DNA of 64,000 nucleotides from Lichenicola sp964247725 (lineage in GTDB: Bacteria; Pseudomonadota; Alphaproteobacteria; Acetobacterales; Acetobacteraceae), in contig CAXTVM010000001.1 of assembly GCA_964247725.1 (NCBI GenBank), forward strand, positions 62,001 to 126,000, in the 5' to 3' direction. This document shows positions 34,495 through 42,938 of the stretch, in pieces. How positions within the stretch are numbered: position 1 is the first letter of the stretch; each line of letters starts with the position of its first letter. Below the pieces are notes generated by a model. It saw only the letters and a list, made by a program, of their open reading frames with translations. It was not told where the DNA came from and searched no databases. The position numbers were made by a program, and so were the translations under genes.

Positions 34495-35691
34495 ATGCCC
34501 TGCTACTTCTTCTCAGGCAACCAGTACATCCGCGTCACCCGCGGCAACACCGGCCCAGGCGCCGTCGATGCCGGCTATCCGGCGCCGATCTCGGCCTGGA
34601 ACTGGGGCAAGTTCGGTGCAGGCGGCATCGATGCGGCCCTCTACAGCGGCCCGGTCGACTACTTCTTCAAGGGCAACCAGTACATCCGCGTCACCCGCGG
34701 CAACACCGGACCCGGCTCCGTCGATGCCGGCTACCCGGCACCGATCGCCAACTGGAACTGGGGCAAGTTCGGCGCCGACGGCATCGACGCGGCGCTCTAC
34801 AGCGGCCCGGTCTGCTACTTCTTCAAGGGCAGCCAATACATCCGCGTCACCCGAGGCAACACCGGACCCGGCTCCGTCGATGCCGGCTACCCGGCGCCGA
34901 TCGCCAATTGGGGCTGGGGCAAGTTCGGCGCGGGCGGCATCAAGGGCGCGCTCAACAGCGGCCCGGTCTGCTACTTCTTCTCCGGCACCGAGTACATCCG
35001 CGTCACCCGCGGCAACACCGGGCCCGGCACCGTCGATGCCGGCTATCCGCAGCCGATCTCTAACTGGGGCTGGGGCGAGTTCGCGATGCGCGGCGTCGAT
35101 GCCAGCCTGTTCAGCGGCACCGACTCCACGGTGCCGCTGCCGCCGATCAAGGAGCCGCAAGCCGGCGTCTGGACCTGGCCGAACTTCTCCGCCGGCAAGG
35201 TCACCGTCGAGAGCTCGACGCTCACCGTGAAGAGCGACGGCACCTGGAACTGGACCGCGGCGATGCACGACAGCAGCACCTTCTATGGCGACAACTGGGC
35301 GTTCGGGTTCGCCTTCAACAAGATGGGCCACGGCGTGGTGGAGACCGGATCGCTCGGCGCCACGCTGAGTGGGCCGAAGGCCGACGGCGGCTTCGCAGTC
35401 AGCGGCACCGACCCGTGGCTGGCCGCCAACTTCTCGAAGCTTTCGGGGGCCGGCATCTCCAGCACGCTGCACGTCGAGGGCGATCCGGGCCAGCTCGCCG
35501 GCGCGGTGCTGCAGGACCTGGAGCAGGTGGCCGAGGCTGCGGGCAAGATCATATCGCTCGCCGGCAACCAGGACGACGACAGCGACGACGGCGACACCGG
35601 CACCGACAGCCTGACGCTGAAGGCCAAGGTGCCGAGCGACCCGAACGCCAGGCCGACCTCGACGCGGGCGATCCCGACGCTGCGGCGCTGA
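34495..35691 (+). CDS. Hemopexin-like repeat protein (398 aa)
   Basis: From ATG 34495 (GAAGG upstream) the protein opens with four consecutive 52-aa hemopexin-like units, residues about 4-211. Each starts YFF-G-QYIRVTRG and continues VDAGYP-PI then W-WG-F. The four would form one four-bladed propeller. A linker leads to a C-terminal beta-rich domain (TWNWTAAMHDSSTFYGDNWA; SGTDPWLAANFSKLSGAGIS) and an acidic Asp-rich segment. No signal peptide is visible, so it is cytosolic or exported by a non-Sec route. Bacterial hemopexin-repeat proteins are uncommon; ligand unknown. Confidence 0.85.
   Translation: MPCYFFSGNQYIRVTRGNTGPGAVDAGYPAPISAWNWGKFGAGGIDAALYSGPVDYFFKGNQYIRVTRGNTGPGSVDAGYPAPIANWNWGKFGADGIDAALYSGPVCYFFKGSQYIRVTRGNTGPGSVDAGYPAPIANWGWGKFGAGGIKGALNSGPVCYFFSGTEYIRVTRGNTGPGTVDAGYPQPISNWGWGEFAMRGVDASLFSGTDSTVPLPPIKEPQAGVWTWPNFSAGKVTVESSTLTVKSDGTWNWTAAMHDSSTFYGDNWAFGFAFNKMGHGVVETGSLGATLSGPKADGGFAVSGTDPWLAANFSKLSGAGISSTLHVEGDPGQLAGAVLQDLEQVAEAAGKIISLAGNQDDDSDDGDTGTDSLTLKAKVPSDPNARPTSTRAIPTLRR
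34504..35127 (+). repeat. Four tandem 156-bp coding repeats
   Basis: Units start at 34504, 34660, 34816 and 34972 and encode the hemopexin-like blades. Units 1-3 are very similar at DNA level (shared CAGTACATCCGCGTCACCCG and GATGCCGGCTA), whereas unit 4 has drifted at its end. The DNA-level identity points to recent amplification or gene conversion. Confidence 0.9.
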
Positions 35692-35749
35692 GGCTCAAGA
35701 GCGGCTGTTCGGGATACCGGGCGGCCCCGGCATCCCGACTGCGGGCGCC

Positions 35750-36151
35750 TCAGCTCGGCTTGCTGGGGCGCTGCTCGCTCGAATGCACCATGCCCATGTG
35801 CACGGTGAGCGCCCGGACCACCTTCTCGATGTCGCTCGGCGGCAGCACGAAGCCGACCGGCCCGTAGGCCGGGTGCTGGAAGGCGATGATCGAGCCCTCG
35901 GTCAGCGCCTCCGGCTGCACCGCCCACTGCGTCTTGTAGATCGGCGTGAACGGCGCCCCCCCCATCGGCGGCACTGCGCGCTTCTCCAGCATCGCTGCCC
36001 GCGCCTGCCCAAGCGAGGCGATGAGCTGGCCGAGCTGGTCGAGCGTGAACGAGACCTCCCCATCGAGACCGCTTTCCGGCAGCATCGTCAGGGTCGCCGC
36101 TTGGCGGTCGTCGGAGACGGTCACCTGCAATCGGGCCGCACGCTTGCTCAT
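35750..36151 (-). CDS. Conserved hypothetical protein (133 aa)
   Basis: A soluble mixed alpha/beta protein (MSKRAARLQVTVSDDRQAAT...) with a predicted helix DQLGQLIASLGQARAAMLEK and a strand-rich middle (GSIIAFQHPAYGPVGFVLPP). It ends SSEQRPSKPS. No family recognised; no membrane segment. It is followed 30 bp later by ispE on the opposite side of its promoter region but same strand orientation (ispE lies upstream in transcription order only by position, stop at 36182). Codon use matches neighbouring genes. Confidence 0.7.
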   Translation of the reverse strand: MSKRAARLQVTVSDDRQAATLTMLPESGLDGEVSFTLDQLGQLIASLGQARAAMLEKRAVPPMGGAPFTPIYKTQWAVQPEALTEGSIIAFQHPAYGPVGFVLPPSDIEKVVRALTVHMGMVHSSEQRPSKPS

Positions 36152-36181
36152 CGGGTGCTCCAGCTCAAATTCCCGATCACC

Positions 36182-37072
36182 CTACAGGATCGCCGCGGCC
36201 GACGGGTAGGCGTTCGGCAGCGCCGGCCCGCCCCAGACCCACCAATCCGGCCGCTCCAGCGCAGCCGCCGCCGCCCCTGCCTCCGCAGCACCCGCGAACA
36301 GGCCAAAGCAGGTGGCGCCGGACCCGCTCATCCGCGCCAGCAGGCAGCCGGGTCGGGCTGCGATCGCCGCCAGCACGCCGGCGATCGGCGGGCAGAGCGC
36401 GATCGCGGCCGGCTGCAGGTCGTTGCTGAGCCGCGCCAGGTCGGCCGCCATCGCGGCCGCGTCCGGCCAGGCCGCCGGCAGCGCCGCCGGCTCCCGGAAC
36501 CCGGGGGCCCGCGCCGCGAACACCGCCGGCGTCGACACCGCCCGGCCGCAATTGACCAGCACCAGCGCGAACGGCGGCAGGGCGGGCGCCGCGTCCAGCA
36601 CCTCGCCCACGCCGCCCATGCGGGCCACGCGCTGTCTAAGACACACCGGCACGTCGGCGCCCAGCGCCGGGGCGAGCCGCTCCAGCCAGGCCTCGGCCCC
36701 CGGGCCGGCCCACATCCCGGCCAGCAGCCGCAGCGCCGCGGCGGCATCGGCCGAGCCGCCGCCGATCCCGGACGCCACCGGCAGGCGCTTGTCGAGCCGG
36801 AGCGCCGCCCCGGTCGGCACGCCGAGCGCCTCCTGCAGCCGCCGCGCCGCGCGGATCACCAGGTTGTCGGCGGCCGGCTCGCGGCGCAGCGCGCCGCCGA
36901 AGCGCCCCTCCAGCGCCAGGGTGAAGCCCGGCCCGGATGCCGGCTCGGCGCTCAGCACGTCATGGGCGCCGGCGAACACCGCCAGGCTGTCGAGCAGGTG
37001 GTAGCCGTCGGCGCGGCGCCCGACGACGTGGAGGTGGAGGTTGACCTTGGCATGGGCGCGCTCGCGTATCAT
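36182..37072 (-). CDS. ispE: 4-diphosphocytidyl-2-C-methyl-D-erythritol kinase IspE
   Basis: GHMP kinase of the MEP isoprenoid pathway that phosphorylates CDP-methylerythritol. The 296-aa product has the N-terminal AHAKVNLHLHVVGRRADGYH (substrate-binding KxN), the ATP loop LPVASGIGGGSADAAAALR, catalytic Asp in LGADVPVCL, and MSGSGATCFGLF near the C-terminus. The start codon at 37072 lies only two bases from a palindromic repeat that fills the gap to the upstream TPR gene. The ispE leader is therefore repeat DNA, and no classical ribosome-binding site is visible. Confidence 0.96.
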   Translation of the reverse strand: MIRERAHAKVNLHLHVVGRRADGYHLLDSLAVFAGAHDVLSAEPASGPGFTLALEGRFGGALRREPAADNLVIRAARRLQEALGVPTGAALRLDKRLPVASGIGGGSADAAAALRLLAGMWAGPGAEAWLERLAPALGADVPVCLRQRVARMGGVGEVLDAAPALPPFALVLVNCGRAVSTPAVFAARAPGFREPAALPAAWPDAAAMAADLARLSNDLQPAAIALCPPIAGVLAAIAARPGCLLARMSGSGATCFGLFAGAAEAGAAAAALERPDWWVWGGPALPNAYPSAAAIL

Positions 37073-37074
37073 CG

Positions 37075-37257
37075 AGGAAGGCCAGGGCTCTGCCCTGGAC
37101 CCGTCGGGGCCGTCGTGCGTAGCGCGCTAGCGCGTGACGACCCCAAACCCCGATTCGTAAGAAGACATCCTGCATGTGGAGGTATGACCTTAACGGATCG
37201 GGGCCTGGGGCCGGCGGCCCCAGTGGGGTCCAGGGGCAAAGCCCCTGGCCTTCTTCC
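37075..37257. repeat. Palindromic intergenic repeat, copy C (183 bp)
   Basis: It fills the gap between two co-oriented genes, eight bases after the TPR-gene stop and two bases before the ispE start. The left arm has an extra 30-bp insert that is itself a hairpin (GTCGTGCGTAGCGC/GCGCTAGCGCGTGACGAC). The centre carries the oriented core TAAGAAGACATCCTGCATG...GACCTTAACGGATC. The right arm CCAGGGGCAAAGCCCCTGGCC is perfect. Confidence 0.9.
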
Positions 37258-37265
37258 CGATATCC

Positions 37266-38999
37266 TCACGGCTTGATGCCCGCCCGCCGCAGCGCGTCGT
37301 GGATGCGGGCGGCGTCGTCGGGCTCGGGCTTCAGCACCAGGGCCCAGCGCCACTGGTCCTCGGCCTCGACCTTGCGGCCGGCCGCCCAGTAGGCGGCGCC
37401 GAGATGGAAGTTCACCGTCGGATCCTCGGGCATCTGCTCGGCCGCGCGCTCCAGCGTCCGCACCGCCGCCGGCACCTGGTGCTGCTGCAGCATCACCCAG
37501 CCCAGGCTGTCGCGGATCGAGCCGTCGTCCGGCTTGCCGTCGAGCGCCCGCTGGATCAGCCCGCGCGCCTTGCCGAGGTCGAGGTCCCGCTCGACCAGGC
37601 TGTAGCCGAGATAGTTGAGCAGGAACGGCTCGTCCGGCGCCAGCGTCAGCGCCCGCTCCAGGTCCGCCTCCGCCTGCGGCCAGTGGTCCTGCCGGTCGAG
37701 CGCCACCGCACGGTCGAACAGCAGCTGCCAGTCGTTGCCCGCGAGCCCGTTGCCGAGGCGGCTGCGGTCGGCGATCGCGCAGTCGTAGGCGGTCACCGCC
37801 GGAGCGTAGAGCTTGGCGTCGGACAATACGTCGCCCAGCTCCTGCGCCGGCTCGGGGCGATCCGGGAACCGCCGCACCAGCGCGTCCAGCATCGCCCGGG
37901 CTTGCTCGCGGCGCCCGGCCTGCGCCAGCAGCGCCGCCACCCGGAGCTGCACCAGCGGCGCCAGCGGGTCGGACGGCGCCACCCCGGCCAACGCCGCCAG
38001 CGCCGCGTCGGGATGGTCGGCGGCTCCCTGCTCGGCCATCATCAGCTTGGCCGTGGTCAGGTCCGGCTGCAGGTCGAGCGCGAACCGCAGCATGAAGCTC
38101 ACCGCGTCCTTTGCCGAGGCGTCCTGCGACTGCAGCAGGGCGGCGATCGCCAGGTAGGCGCGGGCCAGGCCCTGGCGCGCGTCGGCGACCGCCGGCCGGT
38201 CGAACGAGGCGGCGAGCGCCGGGGCGATCAGGCCGAACGCGCCGACCTGCTGCACCAAGCCTGCCGCCAGCGCCTGGGCTTGGGGCCCCTGGCCGTGTCG
38301 GACCAGGAAGCTGCCGAGCACCTCGGTTACCGGCAGGCTGGAGCCGATGAACAGCGTCTGCGCAGTGCGGTAGAGGCTCGCGGCGGTGTCGGTGCGGCCG
38401 GCGAGCTCGGCGATGGTGCCGGCCTGCAGCACGCCGGCCCCGGCGAGCGGGCTGTTGCCGCCGACTGTGGCCAGGGTGCGCAGCGCCGCGTCGGTATGTC
38501 CCCCGCCCTGCTCCGCCCAGGACAGCAGCAACGGGCGGATCAGGTCGTTCAGCGGGCCCTGCGGCAGGGCGGCGAAGCCCCGCGCGGCGCCGTCCCAGTC
38601 ACCGTGGATCGCCCTGTCGTTGGCCAACACCAGCTGCGACAGGAGGCCGAGCCCGGCGCGGGCCGCCAGCGCCGGCGCCTGCCGCCGGCCGGCCAGCGTC
38701 GAGAACAGGAAGGCCGGCTGCAGCACGGTGGGGTTGTCGGGATCGTGCGCCAGCGCGTCGAGCAGCAGGTCGGCGGCGGCGGCGCTGTCGCCCAGGTGCC
38801 CGGCGACAGTGCCGGCGAGGTAGGCGCCGAACGCCCGGAGCGGCCCGGCCGCCGCCGGCAGCGCAGGGACGGCGGCGGCCGGGCCGGACGCCAGCGCCAG
38901 CGCCAGCGCCGCAGCCAATGCAGGCCTCATCTGGCGGACGCCGCGGGCGGGAACCGGGCCGTCCTGGCGGCTCGTGTCGGAGGCGGAGGGTTGTCGCAT
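37266..38999 (-). CDS. Secreted tetratricopeptide repeat protein
   Basis: About 577 aa from ATG 38999; a start at 38930 (MRPALAAALALALASGPAAA) directly before the signal peptide is equally likely, giving 554 aa. At least six TPR-like helix pairs run through the chain. Clear ones lie near the end: QAEADLERALTLAPDEPFLL, LVERDLDLGKARGLIQRALD, LEQMPEDPT-type YWAAGRKVEAEDQWRWAL. Probably a periplasmic scaffold, similar in layout to other alphaproteobacterial exported TPR proteins near ispE. It is divergent from the uracil-DNA glycosylase gene across 77 bp. Confidence 0.88.
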   Translation of the reverse strand: MRQPSASDTSRQDGPVPARGVRQMRPALAAALALALASGPAAAVPALPAAAGPLRAFGAYLAGTVAGHLGDSAAAADLLLDALAHDPDNPTVLQPAFLFSTLAGRRQAPALAARAGLGLLSQLVLANDRAIHGDWDGAARGFAALPQGPLNDLIRPLLLSWAEQGGGHTDAALRTLATVGGNSPLAGAGVLQAGTIAELAGRTDTAASLYRTAQTLFIGSSLPVTEVLGSFLVRHGQGPQAQALAAGLVQQVGAFGLIAPALAASFDRPAVADARQGLARAYLAIAALLQSQDASAKDAVSFMLRFALDLQPDLTTAKLMMAEQGAADHPDAALAALAGVAPSDPLAPLVQLRVAALLAQAGRREQARAMLDALVRRFPDRPEPAQELGDVLSDAKLYAPAVTAYDCAIADRSRLGNGLAGNDWQLLFDRAVALDRQDHWPQAEADLERALTLAPDEPFLLNYLGYSLVERDLDLGKARGLIQRALDGKPDDGSIRDSLGWVMLQQHQVPAAVRTLERAAEQMPEDPTVNFHLGAAYWAAGRKVEAEDQWRWALVLKPEPDDAARIHDALRRAGIKP

Positions 39000-39076
39000 G
39001 ATGACCGGAAGGCTAGCCGCTGGGACGTGCGGCGCCAACCGCGCTGCCGGCGGCCAGCCGCGAGAGGGGGATATGG

Positions 39077-39904
39077 ATGGACGCGCTGGCCCTGCTGCGC
39101 CTGCAGATCGAGTGGGGCGCGGACGAGGCGCTGACGCCGGACCCGATCGACCGACGGCGCGGGCGTACGCCGGATGCGCCCGCTGTTCACGTGGCCGCCC
39201 CGCTGCCGGTCCAGTCGCCTTCGCCACCACCGGCTGGCCGCGCCGGCCTTGATATACCGGCCGGCCGCGCCGGCCTTGGAGTCGGCGGCGGGCAGGTCGC
39301 GGCTGCGCGCGCCGCCGCCGGCGCAGCCTTCGACCTGCCGTCGCTGCGCGCCGCCGTGGCCGCCTTCGACGGCTGCAGCCTGCGCGAGACCGCCACCAAC
39401 CTGGTGTTCGCGGAGGGAAGCGCCGCCGCCGGGGTGGCGATCGTCGGCGACGTGCCCGACGCCGAGGAGGATCGCGCCGGCCACCCGTTCGCCGGCCGGC
39501 CCGGCCTACTGCTCGACCACATGCTGGCCAGCATCGCGTTGGACCGCGCCCGCGTGCTGCTGATGCCGCTGATCCCGTGGCGGCCGCCCGGCGGCAGCCG
39601 GCCGAGCGACTTCCACCTAGCGGTCTGCCGGCCGTTCCTGGAGCGGGCGCTGGTGCTGACGCAGCCGCAGCACATGCTGCTGATGGGCGCCAACGCCGCC
39701 CGGCTGCTCGCCGACGTCACCTTCCGCGCCCGCGGCTGGCAGGCGGTGACGGTGGAAGGCCTGTCCCCGGATGCGCGGGCGCTGGCGATGCGGCATCCGA
39801 GCTACCTGCTCAGCCATCTGCCGGCCCGGCGGGATGCCTGGATCGACCTGCTGCGGCTGCGCCGACGCCTCGGCGTCCCCGCCCGACCGATCACGGGCGC
39901 TTGA
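39077..39904 (+). CDS. Family 4-like uracil-DNA glycosylase, divergent
   Basis: A 275-aa product with GAGGGGG before the start. The N-terminal 80 residues are low-complexity. The UDG fold follows: FDGCSLRETATNLVFAEGSA, motif A as GDVPDAEEDRAGHPFAGRPG, the WRPPGGSRPS strand, CRPFLERALVLTQPQHMLLM and motif MRHPSYLLSH. Family 4 enzymes normally read GEAPG-x-x-ED and bind a 4Fe-4S cluster; here motif A has Val and Asp in place of Ala and Gly, and one of the N-terminal Cys pair is missing. Activity is plausible but not certain. Confidence 0.82.
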   Translation: MDALALLRLQIEWGADEALTPDPIDRRRGRTPDAPAVHVAAPLPVQSPSPPPAGRAGLDIPAGRAGLGVGGGQVAAARAAAGAAFDLPSLRAAVAAFDGCSLRETATNLVFAEGSAAAGVAIVGDVPDAEEDRAGHPFAGRPGLLLDHMLASIALDRARVLLMPLIPWRPPGGSRPSDFHLAVCRPFLERALVLTQPQHMLLMGANAARLLADVTFRARGWQAVTVEGLSPDARALAMRHPSYLLSHLPARRDAWIDLLRLRRRLGVPARPITGA

Positions 39905-40008
39905 TCAGGGCGCTGGCAGCCTGCCGCCTAGCACGGGATGCCGGCGGCGTCGCGGAAAAGAGCCACACGGTTGCGCCCGCCTGCGGTGCGGCCTAGAGCG
40001 GCCCAGCC

Positions 40009-41937
40009 ATGCGCGGGTTCCTGCACAGACATCCCCCCTTGGCGGCGACGGCCTTCCTGGCCGGCGCCGCCTTCCTGGCCGGGGCCGCGAGCGCCCCGGT
40101 GCGCGCGCAGCCCACGGACCCGCCGGCCGGCTCCGCACCGCCCGAGGAGGTCGCGCTGGCGGTGCCGCGGCTGGCGCTCGGGCCCGGCGGCCGCGACGAG
40201 GTGGTGGCGCTGCCGCACCCGCTCGACGCCGGCGTCGCCGCCCGCGTGCGCCGGATCTTCGCCCTGCAGCGCGGCGGCGACATGGCGGCTGCGACCGCCG
40301 AGACCGCCCGCCTGGACGACGCGACGCTGCTGGGCGACGTGCTCGCCGAGCGCTATCTCGGCCCCGACGCCCGCCCGTCGCCGGGCCAGCTGCGCCGCTG
40401 GCTGCGGGACTTCTCCGCCCTACCCGACGCGCTGTCGATCCATCGCCTGCTGGCCAGCGTCAGCCCGAGCGGCACCCGCCCGGGCCCGGCGCCCGACGCG
40501 CCGGCGCTCGGCCGCAACGGGTCCGCCTCGCCGCTGCCGGAGGAAGCCGACCCGGCCGATCGCGCCTTCGCCCGCAACCCGCTGCTGGACCGTACGGTGC
40601 AGGAGCGGCTGGCCGCCGGAGGCGCCGGTGCCGCGTCGGCGCTCCAGCTCGTGGCCGCGACCCACCGCATCGACCCGCTCTACGCCGCCCAGCTTCGCGC
40701 CGAGGTGGCACTCCGCCTGTTCACCGACGGCGACACCGAACGGGCGCTGGCGGTGGGCCGCGCCGCCTTCGCCGGCTCCGGCGGCCGGATCGGTCTGGCC
40801 GGCTACGTCGCCGGCCTCGCCGCCTGGCGCGCCGGCCGCGCCGCCGAGGCGCTGCCGCTGTTCGAGGCGGCGTCGCGGGCCGCCCTCACCCCGGCCGGCC
40901 TCCGCGCCGGCGCCGCGTTCTGGGCGGCGCGCGCGCATCTGCGGGTCGGCGACGCGGCCGGCTACCGGCCCTGGCTCGAGCGTGCCGCCGCGGCGCCGCG
41001 CACCTTCTACGGTCTGCTGGCGACCCGGCTGCTCGGGCGACAGCCGGGCTGGGGCCCGCTCACGGAACAGCCGATCCGGCTGGCCGGCATGACCGGACTC
41101 CACGACGACGGCGCCGACGCGGCCCGCTCCAGCCTGTCCGAGATCGACGTCGAGGCGGTGGCGGCGACGCCGGCGGGGCGGCGCGTGTTCGCGCTGCTGC
41201 AGGTCGGCGAGACCGGCCGCGCCGAGGCGAGCCTGCGCCGGCTCTGGCCGGAGGTGCAGGCCGACCTGGCGCTGTGCCGGTCGATCCAGCTGGTCGCCGA
41301 CGCCGCCGGCCTCACCACGCTGTCGGACCAGCTCGCCGGCATCCTGCAGAGCCGCGACCGCAGCCGCGACCGCTTGGCGCGGGACGGGGTCCGCCTGCCC
41401 GTGCCGCACCTATCGCCGCGGCACGGCTTCACCGTCGATCCCGCGCTGGTCTACGCGCTGATCAGGCTCGAATCGAACTTCGATGCGCACGCGGTGTCCG
41501 GCGCCGGGGCGGACGGACTGATGCAGCTGCTGCCGGCCACCGCGGGCGCGGTGATCGGTGAGCCGGGGCGGTTCGCCGACGATCCGGCGGCGCTGCGCGA
41601 TCCCGGGCTCAACCTGCAGCTCGGCCAGCTCTATCTCGGCGCCCTAGCCCGGCAGCCCGGCATCGGCGACGACCTGGTGCGGCTGCTGGCCAGCTACAAC
41701 GCCGGTCCCACCACCGTCGCCGGCTGGGGCACGGCCGAGCGCGACCCGCTGCTGTTCATCGAGGGCCTGCCTGCCGACGAGACCCGCGACTACGTGCGGC
41801 GCGCCTTCGCCTATCTTTGGATCTACGCCGACCGCCTGCGCCTGCCGTCGCCGTCCCTGGACATGCTGGCGGCCGGCCGCTGGCCCCGCTTCTCCGACGA
41901 GCGTGGGCTCCGGGCCGCGCGACGGAACGACGGCTGA
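40009..41937 (+). CDS. Soluble lytic murein transglycosylase (Slt-like)
   Basis: A 642-aa periplasmic enzyme that cleaves peptidoglycan glycan strands. It has a signal peptide (AATAFLAGAAFLAGAASAPV), then a long alpha-superhelical U-domain (about 50-470, Ala-rich helical pairs). The C-terminal SLT domain has catalytic Glu in ALIRLESNFDAHAVSGAGAD, then GLMQLLPATAG, LNLQLGQLYLGAL, LLASYNAGPTTVAGW and the Tyr-containing DETRDYVRR. It follows the UDG gene after 104 bp. Confidence 0.95.
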   Translation: MRGFLHRHPPLAATAFLAGAAFLAGAASAPVRAQPTDPPAGSAPPEEVALAVPRLALGPGGRDEVVALPHPLDAGVAARVRRIFALQRGGDMAAATAETARLDDATLLGDVLAERYLGPDARPSPGQLRRWLRDFSALPDALSIHRLLASVSPSGTRPGPAPDAPALGRNGSASPLPEEADPADRAFARNPLLDRTVQERLAAGGAGAASALQLVAATHRIDPLYAAQLRAEVALRLFTDGDTERALAVGRAAFAGSGGRIGLAGYVAGLAAWRAGRAAEALPLFEAASRAALTPAGLRAGAAFWAARAHLRVGDAAGYRPWLERAAAAPRTFYGLLATRLLGRQPGWGPLTEQPIRLAGMTGLHDDGADAARSSLSEIDVEAVAATPAGRRVFALLQVGETGRAEASLRRLWPEVQADLALCRSIQLVADAAGLTTLSDQLAGILQSRDRSRDRLARDGVRLPVPHLSPRHGFTVDPALVYALIRLESNFDAHAVSGAGADGLMQLLPATAGAVIGEPGRFADDPAALRDPGLNLQLGQLYLGALARQPGIGDDLVRLLASYNAGPTTVAGWGTAERDPLLFIEGLPADETRDYVRRAFAYLWIYADRLRLPSPSLDMLAAGRWPRFSDERGLRAARRNDG

Positions 41938-41959
41938 GTTCCGGCCGCCGAGGCAGCGT

Positions 41960-42232
41960 GTGATACCAAGGGCCGTGGAAACCCTCGATGATGCGGTGGC
42001 CGAGAAGAAGGCCGAACTGGACTGGTTGCGGCCGATGTCCGCCAAGGGGTTGTCGGCCCTGGCGGCCTGGTACGATGTCGAGCTGACCTACATATCGAAT
42101 GCGATCGAGGGAACCACGCTGACGCGCTCCGGAAACCGCGATCGTGCTGGAAAAGGGAATCACGGCTGGCGGCAAACCGCTCCGGGACCTCGATCATCAC
42201 CTGGAGATTGAAGCGTATCTTCGAGAGCCATT
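41960..42232 (+). pseudogene. Truncated Fic-family gene (N-terminal domain only)
   Basis: From GTG 41960 the frame reads ETLDDAVAEKKAELDWLRPM then LAAWYDVELTYISNAIEGTT. This is the Fic N-terminal helix with its inhibitory S-x-x-x-E-G-type motif (SNAIEG). One extra G near 42133 shifts the frame; the next frame continues ETAIVLEKGITAGGKPLRDL-like sequence before homology stops. The catalytic HPFxxGNGR domain is absent. Confidence 0.85.
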
Positions 42233-42249
42233 GTTTATCTCTTCGATGC

Positions 42250-42455
42250 CTACGCGGCTGTTCGCTGCCAGACGGCCGGCAGAGGATGCGCTTGATGTGC
42301 GGCTGTCAGATCCTCCAGCCGTTGCGCCATGTTGACCGGGATCGTATCCCCGCCTGTCGCCGCACCGTCGTCTGATGCACGCCCAACGTATCGGCCAAGG
42401 CACGCTTTGACCCGCGCAACGCCGCCAAGCACTCCCGAAAGCGTCCCGCGTCATC
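42250..42455 (-). pseudogene. Frameshifted small helix-turn-helix gene
   Basis: The first frame reads RECLAALRGSKRALADTLGV then HQTTVRRQAG, a Cro/XRE-type helix-turn-helix. A one-base shift leads to GDTIPVNMAQRLEDLTAAHQ, AHPLPAVW and a stop at 42250. Together they match small Acetobacteraceae HTH proteins of about 70 aa. No start codon is in frame. Confidence 0.65.
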
Positions 42456-42479
42456 CGTGCCCGGACACGCGCAGCAGGC

Positions 42480-42776
42480 TCAAGATGTCACCAGCCCACC
42501 GACCGCACTGACGAACGTCACGGCGACCACGAGGGAAGACAGCCGCGCATCCCGGCTGAACTTGCGACCCCCGGCGTCCAACCTGCGCGTCTCGGCATCC
42601 AGCTTGCTGGCCTCAATGTTCATCCTGCCGATTTCGGACTGGAACGTCTGCGTCTTTGCGATGGCGCGGCCGATCCGCACGATCTGCTCATGGATGTCGA
42701 GGCTCGGGAAGTTGGCAGCGGCAACTCCTATCCGAGGCTGTCCTCTCGACCTATCGGCGCAGAACGCGCCTGACAT
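42480..42776 (-). CDS. Small coiled-coil membrane-anchored hypothetical protein
   Basis: A 98-aa product. The middle (SLDIHEQIVRIGRAIAKTQT; MNIEASKLDAETRRLDAGGR) is a coiled coil. The C-terminus (SSLVVAVTFVSAVGGLVTS) is one membrane helix, a tail-anchor-like layout. The pattern E-x-x-K-x-x-A-E-x-x-K resembles small membrane-bound proteins near toxin or mobile remnants in alphaproteobacteria, but I cannot name it. It lies upstream of the dead HTH gene on the same strand. Confidence 0.55.
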   Translation of the reverse strand: MSGAFCADRSRGQPRIGVAAANFPSLDIHEQIVRIGRAIAKTQTFQSEIGRMNIEASKLDAETRRLDAGGRKFSRDARLSSLVVAVTFVSAVGGLVTS

Positions 42777-42938
42777 GTATTCAACATGAATATGCCAGAG
42801 CGAACTTCAGTTAGATACTGGGTTGTTTCCGGAGGTCGCCGGAGCCGCTAATTTCGCTATGCCGTGTACGCTTATGTTTCGGACGCCTCGTCAGCGGTCC
42901 TGGCCTTCCGGTGCAAATCCCGCCGTAAGCGGCGCATG

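Noticed and set aside
34504..35127. Regular tandem repeats considered as a CRISPR array
   Set aside because: Units are 156 bp, contiguous without spacers, and in frame as hemopexin-like blades.
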